Source of the DNA: Liquidambar formosana | Lineage: Eukaryota; Streptophyta; Magnoliopsida; Saxifragales; Altingiaceae | Direction of reading: 5' to 3' | Length of the DNA stretch: 64,000 nt | Assembly: GCA_039720395.1 (NCBI GenBank) | Contig: CM077833.1 | Span: forward strand, 32,647,478-32,711,477 | Part shown: positions 49,271 through 60,500 of the stretch, piece by piece | How the letters are laid out: each line of letters opens with the position of its first letter | Position numbering within the stretch: position 1 is the first letter of the stretch | Program-made: the position numbers and the translations under genes | Notes under the pieces: generated by a model | What the model saw: only the letters and a program-made list of their open reading frames with translations | Databases searched by the model: none | Told to the model about the DNA's origin: nothing

Positions 49271-50091
49271 TCCTAATGCCCATTTTGCCATGTCAGCCCC
49301 TGAATGATTTCACTTTTTATGAGAAATTACCTTTTGGTGAATACTTCCTAGCATAATATTAAAACAAAGATAGCTAGTAGTCAATTGGCATCTAGTTGAC
49401 AGCTAAGCGGCTGATAATACATTTTTCTGGTATTAAATTGGAAAATGGTCTCCAAAAGGTACTTTCCCTATGCCTTTCAACAATTGGGGAAATTATTTGG
49501 TGATCACTTTCCAGTGAAATACCAAACAAAGGGTATTGACTATCAACTTGGTTCAAATTAACTATATACGTGCTTTAAAATGACTACTAATTTCTTTTAT
49601 TTGAGTATTTCATTGGGAAATAGTTACCGGGAGGTTATTTCCCCTCTTAGAATTCTTATGTTAGTCACCTCAGCAAAAAGCATAGTAGAAATGATTTTCA
49701 ATCTGTCACTGGAAACGAGTAAATTTATTTATAAAAAACTTTCAATGCTTTCTCACTCTTTGATATGAGCTTGAAGAGATCAAAAGTAATTTGGACCCAA
49801 ATTAAGGCATTTTTAAAAAATTAATTTTATATTATTAATTTTTTTTTTCACAAGTCTATATATATTTTTGTTTAATTTTGTATCATTTTCATGTTAAAAA
49901 ACACTAGAAACAATAAATTTTCATTTAATAATAACTCTTCATTTTTATCATGTAAACACTAGAAACTACTATTACATTTCTTTTTTTTAACAAGCCTTAC
50001 ATTCTATATTTTTTTTCCATGAGCCTTAGGTTTGTTTGGGTCTTTTTTTCCAACTATTATTTATGTTTCCCAATGCTCAGGTTAACAACTA

Positions 50092-50110
<19 letters not shown>

Positions 50111-50122
<12 letters not shown>

Positions 50123-50300
50123 TGTTCCCGTTAGCACGTGTTGATATAAGTTATATCAGTACCATGCATTAGGGGTTGTACCCCTTGTATTGGTCCAATG
50201 TGCCTTAAATCCCATTAATGCATAATGTATAACTCTCAATACGGGTATTGATATATGTTATATCAGTATGTGCTTATCTAATCATTATTCTATATATAGT
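50111..50300. mobile_element. Palindromic MITE-like element, copy 2
   Basis: The left arm agcacgtgttgatataagtt...gcattaggggttgta (from 50135) is mirrored by ...ttaatgcataatg...gatatatgttatatcagtatgtgct (ending 50274). The outer arms end in tatatatag on both sides. It shares both arm sequences with copy 1 about 1 kb away, so the two are independent insertions of one family. Confidence 0.65.
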
Positions 50301-50948
50301 GCCGTTTTTATTTTCCTTTGCAAAGTTGATGCTGGAATGAAAATTCTTTCTTTTTTTTTTTCCTCTTTTCCTCTCCCTTCTATTTCTTTATATTCACCCC
50401 AATCAATCTCTATGTTTCTAAAAATATAGATATATATATTATTGGTATTGCTTTTTATGGCTCTGTTCTGTATGCTCCAACCATAAGTATATAGCAACTG
50501 GGTATTAATAGGAAAGGAACATGGCGAGGATAATTATGGTAGTTGACATAATATGTGAAAGCGTATGAAAATGAGCCTTGTTAAACTTCAATTGCATTAC
50601 TTTCCAAATAATATTTTAGGGTCTAGTCGAGACGTGCAATCATGTAAATCCACAGTGGGTGCACATGTAATCATTCAAAATTTTAAATACTGAAGAGCCT
50701 ATTAATAAAATATAAGATTTTTTTAGAAAATTTATTAAAGTGCACCTAAATATGTTCGCTTTCTATAAACATTATATAAAGTTATTAATAGATTTTTTTT
50801 GCGTAACTATTGAGAAAAAAAAAATCGTAAATTCACCTTCTGTCCATGGGAGTTCAAGCACAGCTACCGTGAAGGATATTTGGGCACATTGGTTGGGCCT
50901 AGTAGTGCTCGTGGACAAGGCCTAAACAAATTAGTGGGGGTCATAATA

Positions 50949-51772
50949 GGGAACGGCTATTGCAACCCCACAAACCTACGAGTTTCTCCCCATATTTTTT
51001 AATTAAAAAAATTATCATATAAAATTACCAAAAAAGGCTTATCCCTGCTTACCTCTCTCCGGCACCCACCCCACTGGCAACCCTCTTCCACACCCCTCTT
51101 CTTCCCTCTTCTTCTCTTCTTCATTTTTTTTTTCTTTCCTTCCCAGAACCTTTCTCCCGCACCCCTCTCTCGTCGACAAAGCTCCCTCTCCTCCCTCCCG
51201 TCAGCCTTCTTCCTCTTCCCTCTTCTTCTCTTCTTCTTTTTTTCTTTTTCCCTTTTTCTTTTCTTTTCTTCTCTTCTTCCCTCTCGCCGACAGCAGATCT
51301 GACCAGTAGAGGCAAAAAAAAGGAAAAAAAAAAAAAAAAAGAAAGGCCATCACCATTGTCGGAAAAAATGGAGGTTTTGAAAAAAAAACCCTTACTTGCC
51401 TTTCACACACAAATCTAACCAGCAAAGCAATAAAATTAAAAAATTAAAAAAAAAAGGAAAGAAATAAAGAAAGAAGAGGAGAAGAAGAAGGACAAAGAGT
51501 GGTCACTCGTCGGAAAAAATGGAGGCTTTGAAAAAAATACCTCCTTTGCCTCACACACATAACAAAAAAAAAAAAAAAGAAGGAGAAGAAGAAGGGCCGT
51601 CGCCATTGCCATCTCTTCTTCTTCTTCTTGCTGGACTGCTATGGGGTGGGGGTGGGTGAAAATGAGGGGTATTTTAGTCTTTGAGAGGGGTAGGTGTGTA
51701 AATTTGGGGTTGAGAAATGGGGGGGGTGGGGGGGTGTGGGGAACTTCTCATTTTGTGGGGTTGCAAATCCCA
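50949..51772. mobile_element. hAT-like non-autonomous element with perfect 8-bp duplication and strand-asymmetric interior
   Basis: A perfect 8-bp direct repeat tcataata flanks the element (50941–50948 and 51773–51780). The ends are inverted repeats: left gggaacggctattgcaaccccac, right (reverse complement) tgggatttgcaaccccac, with further matching (gagtttctccccat / gagaagttccccac). Eight-bp duplications are typical of hAT elements. The interior is striking. About 51080–51300 is nearly pure pyrimidine (CTT/TCC repeats) and about 51310–51600 is nearly pure purine (GAA/GGA), with a repeated module (ggaaaaaatggagg.tttgaaaaaa) at 51360 and 51513. No transposase is present. The long lysine/glutamate-rich open frames inside are low-complexity artefacts. 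Confidence 0.8.
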
Positions 51773-51891
51773 TCATAATATTAGGAGGGCTGGTGCGCGT
51801 GTGGTAGAATTGGGCTTACCCCATAAAAGGTTGTGTATGCCCGTATCTACTGGAAAGGTTTCTGGCCCAATGTAGGTTTTTTGGATGCAAC

Positions 51892-52790
51892 TTTTTTTTT
51901 TTTTTTTTTGGTAGATGATAGTCAACTCTTCCTTAAACTAGATCTTCCTATCAAATCTTTCCAGATAACAATCAGTATTTCTGAAGGAAAATTAGATTTC
52001 CATAAACGATTACATTTTACAGTATATCCCAACTTCGTAAGAGTATCAGCAGCTTTATTTGCTTCTCTATACATATGATTAATCTTAATATTCATATTAT
52101 TTTATAGAATAATCTGTCTACAATCACTCATTATACTATAAATCGTCCAAGAACAATTAGCCAACTGCCGCAAACTATTAATAACCAATTTAGATTCACC
52201 TTCAATAATCACCTTGTTACAATTTTTTTGCTTTGCTAATAACAAACCATTTCTTAATGCAATAGCTTCCATTTTAAGAACAGAAATATTCTCCTCAAAA
52301 TAATTGCAATGCATAACTATTGACTTACCAAACTAATCACGAATTATAGATCCCGAATTATCATTTTTTGAAAATTTAAGCACATAGTCTGAAAAAAGAT
52401 CAGTAGCTTTCTCTATAATTAGAAATTTATTAAAAGTTTCATTCTTAAAAATAACATTGTTTCGAGCACATCAAATTTGCCAAAGCAAGTTAGCAATTTT
52501 ATCTATCTCATAATTTGCCTTATTACTTTTTTGAGAAAAGCATCTGTTCAACTTCAAAATCCAATTACATACATCATTATCATTATCTGTAGGTATAGGC
52601 CAGGAATTACTAACTAAATTCTATACTTCTTTAACTCTAGTACGGGTGATAAACATATGGTTAATATCTTCAATTTATGAATTACAAAGAGGACAAGAAC
52701 GATCCACATTTACTCTTCTATTAGCAAGAAATTTTCTACTTTGATGTGAAAGGGGTTTCATTTTCTAGATGTAATTTTGTTTCCTAATAC
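51892..52790 (-). mobile_element. Degenerate LINE: zf-RVT plus RNase H-like remnant with poly(A) tail
   Basis: On the minus strand the order is KFLANRRVNVDRSCPLCNS (zinc-binding reverse-transcriptase domain, C-P-L-C, near 52690–52740), NLLWQI (stop) CARN (near 52460), then an RVT_3/RNase H-like domain. That domain includes SVLKMEAIALRNGLLLAKQK (acidic E after the strand), VIIEGESKLVINSL, and the closing HMYREANKAADTLTKLGY with the catalytic-type H and D. It ends in an A-run seen as T at 51892–51910. Several stops break the frame, so it is dead. Only the 3' end is retained. The flanks show at best an imperfect duplication. Confidence 0.8.
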
Positions 52791-52869
52791 TCCTTTCGTT
52801 TTCTTTGAAAAATCAGGAAATCTTATTAAATTTTTTAACATTTCAATTTATCATTGGAAAAAAACTAAA

Positions 52870-53113
52870 GGGTAAAATACACTTTGCCCCTTTAAAGTTT
52901 GAGCCGTTTTTAGCAGACCCCCTTATAGTTCATAAATTATATTTTACCTATTTGCACATAACACGTGACAATCTATTTAACTGACACGTCATCAACGGAA
53001 ATGGGTAAAGTGACATTTTTTGCAAAACGTGTATAGTCATTTGTTTGGTTTTGAATTAAAAAAGGTTTGCTGAAATCAGCTTAAACTTAAAGAGAGTAAA
53101 GTGTAATTTACCC
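52870..53113. mobile_element. MULE-type MITE, 244 bp, with 9-bp near-perfect duplication
   Basis: The left end gggtaaaatacactttgccc...aaagttt matches the reverse complement of the right end gggtaaattacactttactc...taagttt over about 33 bp. The flanks are aaaactaaa (52861–52869) and aaaaataaa (53114–53122), 8 of 9 identical, as expected for a Mutator-like insertion. Non-coding. Confidence 0.8.
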
Positions 53114-54564
53114 AAAAATAAAATAGACATGAAAAAAGCTATTTTACGAAAATAAATAATTTTTTTTAATTTTTAAAATGTGACAATAATTTTGAAATAG
53201 TTTTGAAGAGGAAATGAGGCCAAGAAACTAGAACTCCTATGGCTGCTGTGTCAGCGGTCTCCCAAACATGCAAGGAATTTGTTATGTGGGACTGTTTGGC
53301 AAATTTAAAAATCTAGACAGTTTTGATTTCACACTGTTTGGTAAATTTTTTTTTCTTATTATTTAATTCAGTTTTGTTCTGAAAACCGGATATAAATACA
53401 ATTTTTTTCAAATCAACTGTGACTTGGTTTATTTAAAAATTAGATGACAGTTATGAATTAAATCCAACCTGATTCTGTTTTTGAAAATCCCAAACAGACC
53501 CTGTAAATGTGAAACAAAACGGACCAGGCCAGTAGGATGTTGGACGGAGTTTTGCCAAAGGCGCGGGTTGATACTGGTACACGTGTCTGTAACTCACACA
53601 AAATCTTACTCACCTCCCTTTCCTTTCCCAAAGGGAAGAACGGTGGATAGAAGGAACGGGGCAGGCCTCCTTGTTGTCGTATTGCTAAGTTGCTAACGCG
53701 CCCTCATCCCAAGCCACTCAGTTTCCTATTCGCTCCATATTGTCTTAGGGCATTTCAAGGGTGAACTATATGGTGTGTTATTATTATATTATAGCATTTA
53801 ATATAAATAAGGATGTTATAATAATATGCTAAATATAACAATAACTCACCCTTAAACTATATTTGGTATAAGGGTGAACTATTATTATATTTGTCAAGTT
53901 AGTTTTTTTTTCATTTCTCAACAATCAAACATATTAGTAACTTATTTTTCTCCATTTTTCTTTCAAAATTTTTTCAATAACCAAACAGCTTATAAATAAA
54001 TACAATATTTTTAAAAATAATATTGAAATCTTATATATTAAAAAAAAAAATAAAAAATAAAAATTAAAAAAAAAATCAGAAAACATACCTTTTTTCTTAA
54101 CTCATCTATCACACTTAAGCAATATTGCATTTGATTTACGATATACTTCATTCATTATCTTACGAGACCTTAAATCTGTGAAAAGAGTTGAAGTTAAGGC
54201 AAAAAATAGCACACTATATTTATTTGCATATTGTGCTAAATTATTGTATTTGATGCTATAACATGTGCTAAAATAATAATAACATACCTAATTTAGCTCA
54301 CATGGCTGGAAATGTTTTTACGAACTCTAATTTTATTTATTTTCAATTATCGGCGAAAATATATTTCTCACACAATAAACAGTAAATAAATAAACATATA
54401 AGAGTAATATACAGAATACACCAATGGTGGTAACAATAATAAATCCTAGAATTGCCCTAATTCTATTACACTCCGACATCATTGGAGCAATAGATTCGTG
54501 GGTTTGGAAGGAGAAGTAGCTTAAACGATTGATTTGTTTTAGCTTTCACAATCGTGAGTATTGA

Positions 54565-57500
54565 ATGGCGGCCTCAACTTCTATTTCGGGTAGCGTTCCT
54601 CAAATATGTTGGTCGAGTCTGAGAGACACAGAGCGTAGTAGTTATTCGAGGAGAAGTCGATTCAATCTCATACTTCCACGTCCTTCGCCTACTTGCCCCA
54701 CCGTCTCCAGATTTGATGCGGGGAGGTACCAATCCATTGTTTGTCGACGACGACGGAGGTATTCATTAAAATCCTATTTAATCTCCCCAAGTATCTGTGG
54801 TTTATCTCTTGTTTCTCCTTCTCTTTCGTGCTCTGGGGGTTTGTGAATTGGCAACCCATACAAAACTCTGTTATTCATGATTTAGTAAGGGGAGAATTTA
54901 AGCATTATTTTGCAGCTTTTGTCAAGAATTATTGAAACTACCACATCATGCATCTGTTTGAATTATTGATACAAACTATGCTCAACACACCCTTCTCTTT
55001 TTGATGTCTTCCTGGGATTGGTTCTGGAAACTGGAATAACCCATCTACTTCTTCCTTATCATATATACATATTATTATGGTTTTACTTCTTCTTCTTTGT
55101 TTAAGCTCTTATCACTAAGATAGACTTGCATCGTTCTATACACCTTTTGAAGAAACATTATTATTATTATAGCTGGTTCTGTGACCCCAAATTTCCGGCC
55201 GTTAGATATCCAATTTCAAATTTATTTCTTTTTAACAATTCAGACACAACCCGTATGCTCTACACTTTTGTGCGGCATCCTCTTTTCTGAAGGGGAACTC
55301 ATTACTTTTGGTATTGAAAAAGGACTTACTGAAAACAACACTAACAACTGAAGCCGAGTAATGCATTCATGATTGTTAATTATAAGATTTGTATGGCATG
55401 ACTCTCCTCCTTATACCAATCCGTAATACAATCCTGAAGCATAGGAAATAGGACACAAATCTGAGTTAAATGTGATGGTTAATTTTATGCATAACCCTTG
55501 TGCCTCATAATGCTCTTTCCTCCTGTCATAACCATGTCTATGAATCATTGTGTTTCCTCTCTCTCAATAAAAAAGGTTTTATACTGCACATACCAATCTG
55601 ATGTCAGATATACTGCATATTCATTTTAACTTATGTTTTATGGATTCTTGTGGATGGAAGGTGGCCACATGATGTTGGATTTGGGGGATCAGGATCTGAT
55701 AATAGAAAAAGTTACACTCGTAAAAGATGTACTTCAATGCTTGATGAGCAGGTGATTGAAGCTCCTTTATCAGACCAGTATAAACGCATCTCTTGCTCTC
55801 ATAATCACCACAGAAGTCGTCCCAATATCAAAAGATTTTCGCCGAGAATCTTTCTTGACAAATCTACTTTTCATTTGTCGAAGCATACACTTGACAATGT
55901 CCTTGTAAGTAAACTACTCCAAGTTCCTTATGTTGAATTTAAGCCATTCCACCACTAGCCTTAGAACGTTACCTGTTATGCCCTTTTATAAATCTTAATC
56001 AAGCCACATCTCATCCATGCAATGCTCATTCTATATATATGGTATGCAATTTTATTTTACTTTGACTCGCTAGCAGTCTCGCACGCACACACACGCACAC
56101 ACATATATTCATGTGTGTGTAGTATGTAGATTTGTGTGTTTGTGTGTGTGAGCGGGTTCCAAATCCTGGACTTGTGTTTATGAAATTTAATGATTTGCTA
56201 ATAGTCATGTCATATATAATATATACATAACTATAAATCTATGTATGTATGCCTTTTTTTTTCTTTCTTTAATTCGATTTACTACACTAGTGTTTAGTAC
56301 TTCCACATGTAATATCGTCACCTGTAATTTTAATATGCTCAGTCAAATAGTGTCATCTAGCTGCAAATTATGTGGTGGGCCCAGCAACACTTGCTTAAGA
56401 GTATTGATATCAGGGCCACTATACTCGATACTTCATTCATGCTTCTTTGAGCCTTTTGAAATTTTATTGACAAATAAAATTAATGTGTTAACTCCTTCCT
56501 TTCTGAAATTGTGATTTCAAAATTAGAATTTTGGAGTGACCAGGAATGTATTGAGTTGCTTCAGTTACTGATTTGAATTTTCAAATCTTTGCATTGTAAT
56601 TTCTTATGTTTCTGGATTTTTTTTTTCTTTTGATGTAATTTTCACCAAAGCAGTGCTATACAAACGGGATGACTTGAGCATCATTCTCTCCTTTCATGTA
56701 AAGAACCTTGATGCTCTGGTTTTCAAAAATATCTTCAGGCATTCATTCTGTAAATAATTTCTAGGGGAACGGCATTTCGCTTTGCACCACATGTGTTTGA
56801 CTTGGTGTACCTCAAATTAACTTTCGGGTTCAGTTCAGAAATTGCGTGAGCAGTAGTCATGTTTTTGGTTGCCTGAGATTTACTTTTGTGTTCCCTTGTT
56901 TACTAAAATTTACAACATTGTCATTTATTCATTCGGCCATTCGTCGGCTTAGTTTGTTGTTTTCTTTCCCTTCCCCCTCCTCTCCCGTGGCCAAGAGGGG
57001 AGGGTGTTTTGGTTTGTGGTGTGTCAGGCAACCTATTAGGAGCATGCTGAGGATTCAAAGACGGCATTAGAATACATCTCTGTATATGTGTCACTGCTGC
57101 ACCTTCGGAAGCCTGTGTTAAAATGTGGAGGACTTCTAAGAACTAAGAGTCGTTTATCTTCTATTCAGACAAATCCTTCTATTTGTAGCATGTTTTGAAG
57201 GCCGTATAATATTGATATGTTCATGTTGAATTTTTAATAATATTTGGATTTTGGTTTTTTAGCATTTGAATTAATGCATATTGCCATCCGGTTATTGTCG
57301 TAATTCTTAAGGATCATAAGAGAAATTCAAATGGACCCCCATTCTCCTTCCTTCTGCTCCCAGTAGAATTTATTTTTGGCTGACTGCAGCCCATGTGCTT
57401 TTTAGGTGAAGCAATTTCATGTTCCATGTGCAACTGTGGGTCCTGATGAGCCCCATGCAGCAAGTACGACCTGGCCAGATGGTATTTTAGAGAAACAAGG

Positions 57501-60500
57501 TTTTGATTTATTGGATCCTGAAATAGGAAGAGCAGGGTTGGAGGGATTTTTAATTTCAGAGCTTCCATCTCACCCAAAGTTATATCGAGGACAATTGAAA
57601 AATGGACTTCGCTACCTTATTTTACCAAATAAAGTTCCACCAAACAGGTATGGTTCATCTCCAGCTACATGCTTTTTGCTTTTTAGAATGGGAATGCTTG
57701 TAAAACGTGGCCTTTTCGACAGTGAATGAAACTTTAATGGTTAAATCAAATAAATAATTAGTTAAGGTAGAGTACTATGATCAAAAAGCTAATGTATAAT
57801 TTACAACTCCCTGTATATTAATCCATGTCAATTCCATCAAATTTATCTTCCCTAGATTATGTGAACATGTAAGCATTTATATTAGGTTAGTTTTGTACGC
57901 CATGTAGTTTTCAAGCCACATTTTTTGGGATGAGTATAATAAACATATTACATGGTCTGTAATATGCATGTTTTTTTTTTAATTTTTTTTTTATATATTT
58001 ATATATAACTAGAAAAAGCATGCAATTATTTTATAAATATTTGTGTTTATGCTTCTCACATATGTAAAACACAGTTTAACCGTAGCACAGGGAACTTTTA
58101 AATAATTCGGAATGGGACCTCAGTTCAGGTCTTATAATTGTGCCCTCCTGTTGCATCCCTTTTGGTCTTTCCTCAAATAAGAGCCTAAGTAAAGCCTCTA
58201 AGACCCCAAGGATAAACCTTGGAGATTTTTATTCACATGAAATAAATGGAGTGCATGTCCAACATGTTATGATTCTTTGCTAAAGTTGGATTTGATCCGC
58301 GTTGGTTTCTTGATTGTGAGTGTTCCACTTTACAAGCCCATGAAGATTCTATTTTATGGCTATATGACATTTCTTTTAATTTTGTCAAACTTCGCCTTAA
58401 CAACCCAATCCCCCAGCTTATGTTATCTAGTTCCAGCAATATAATCAACAATTTCCTTAACGTTTTATCATTTAATCTTATTGTAGAGGACTAAAATTCT
58501 TTTGTTCATTATGGAACCTACTTATGAGTTATTTTTTTGATCAGCAACAAATAGAATTTATTGAAAGAATGAAAAAAGATTACAAGAGAGGACCAGGATT
58601 CCTACAAAAAGAAAGTAAAACAAAAAAAATCAAAAGAATATAGCACAAGACTACTTTTTGGGTGGTGCCAGGTTGCTTCAGGAAGCTTTTTGAGATTGAT
58701 TTCTGGGGATTGGGGAAAGGAAAGAGGGCCAGAATCCTTTGGAGTTGTGCTTTTTTGGCTGTGTTTTGGGTTGTCTGGCTTGAAAGGAATGCGAGGATTT
58801 TTTAGGACAAAGAATCTTCTTTGGATGAGATGTAGGATAGAGTGCATTTTTTGGGATCTTTTTGGGCTTTTTCATCTTAGGGCTTTGTTGATATTCCTTT
58901 CTTCTTATTAAAATCTGATGGGAGAGCTGTTTGTAGTTAGTTTTTGAAGCTTTTCTTGTTTCTGTTCTGATTTCTGTTTGTTTCTTTGGGTGGACTCCTT
59001 GTCACCCCCCCCTCCCCTCTTTTTCTTTTGTATTCTTCTATTTATTATAAATAATATTGGTTTTGTTGCTGACAAAAAAAATGAAAAAAAAAAAAAAAAA
59101 AAAAAAAAGAAGCACAAGACTACTAGACTGCTCTCCACAAATAACAGCCTTTGAATCAGACCCATTTATGAGTTCTCTGTGTTGCTGTCAAAATTAGAGA
59201 ATTTGGAGAAAGGATAAAGGGGAAAATATGTTTGGCTCGTATCTTAACATGAAAAAGGTTGAATACTTTACCCCCTTGGCTATGAGGAATGGATTGAAAG
59301 AGAGAGAACAGATAATGTCAGAGACAGAGAGGAAGGAGGGGAGATTGACTCTAATACTAATTCAATTAACATTTAAACCCCTTCATTAAAATAAAATTAT
59401 AATTTATCCCCTACCATATCCACTATGTATCAGTATTCGAATGTATTCTCTACACATCCTCCGAGTATTCCCATGTATTCTTCACACATCCTCCAAGTAT
59501 CTGTAAATAAATTCTTTTTTATTTTTAGATACATATAGGATGTATTTGGTATGTATACCCAAGTATCTGAGGTGTATTGTACCTGATACTAGATACAATA
59601 CTTAATTTTTTGGGGGTTTTGAAGTAATTGTTCTTCATAGCTCCTTGGAAAGGTAACTTCAAGAGTTACGTGCATATGCTTTATATGAATCTTTTCACTA
59701 TAAACTCAATATTAAGCATAGTACTCTCTCACTCTCTTTCTCTCTCTCACTCAAAATACTTTTGAATCTCAGGTTTGAAGCCCACATGGAAGTTCATGTG
59801 GGATCAATTGATGAGGAAGATGATGAGCAAGGAATTGCACATATGATTGAACATGTTGCATTTCTTGGAAGTAAGAAGCGTGAAAAGCTTCTTGGGACTG
59901 GGGCCCGGTCTAATGCGTACACGGATTTCCACCATACGGTGTTTCACATTCATTCACCAACTAGTACCAAGGTTTGTGGTATTTTCATTTTGTGCTTCCA
60001 TGTTAATGGATGCTGAAAATTTAATTTGACCACATAGTTTTTGGTTTGTATGTTTACATATGGAATTCGTATTTCTGTTGTATGCTTGTGTATTATTATT
60101 TTTTTCGCTATCCCATGTGCTTCACCATGTTATTTTATTTTTTATTTTTTATGTTTTTATTATCTGATTTCATTTTTTTAGTTGTAGAGCAATCAATTAT
60201 GGAGCCTAAAGAAAAAGGGATAAAATTTAAACAAGTAAATTATTTCTTGGAGCTACTTACGCTTGTGCTTGAACAATTTATGAAACTGTTTCATCTAAAG
60301 TCTTATTATTATGCATGTATGACAGAATATAATTACATTTAAAGGTGCTTAGACTGAATGCATAAATGCTCCTTTCACATAATACCTTTATGCATATATT
60401 TAATGATCTTGCCAATTTAATCGTGCACATTCTTACTAAGATATTGCCACGAAGATGCATGTATACTTTGACCTATACGGATTCATATTTAGTTATGATT

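Larger units (their letters stand above)
47804..54564. other. Transposon-rich intergenic region between CML and SPP
   Basis: The 6.8-kb gap holds the CML promoter at the left and the SPP leader at the right. Between them lie a pair of palindromic elements (49083–49270, 50111–50300), an 824-bp hAT-like element, a LINE remnant and a MULE-type MITE, all listed separately. The remainder, including 53750–54310, is AT-rich with repeated 'aagggtgaactat' type segments. No intact gene was seen. Confidence 0.55.

Noticed and set aside
49270..49520. taccttttggtga / tctccaaaaggta as terminal repeats of another MITE.
   Set aside because: The inverted match is only about 13 bp and no target duplication is visible.
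51121..51425. Lys/Glu-rich open frames in the minus strand of the hAT-like element.
   Set aside because: They are translations of simple GA/CT repeats. There is no composition or motif of a real protein.
51883..52785. ggatgcaactttt and agatgtaatttt as target duplication of the LINE remnant.
   Set aside because: The match is imperfect and lies in low-complexity sequence, so it cannot be distinguished from chance.
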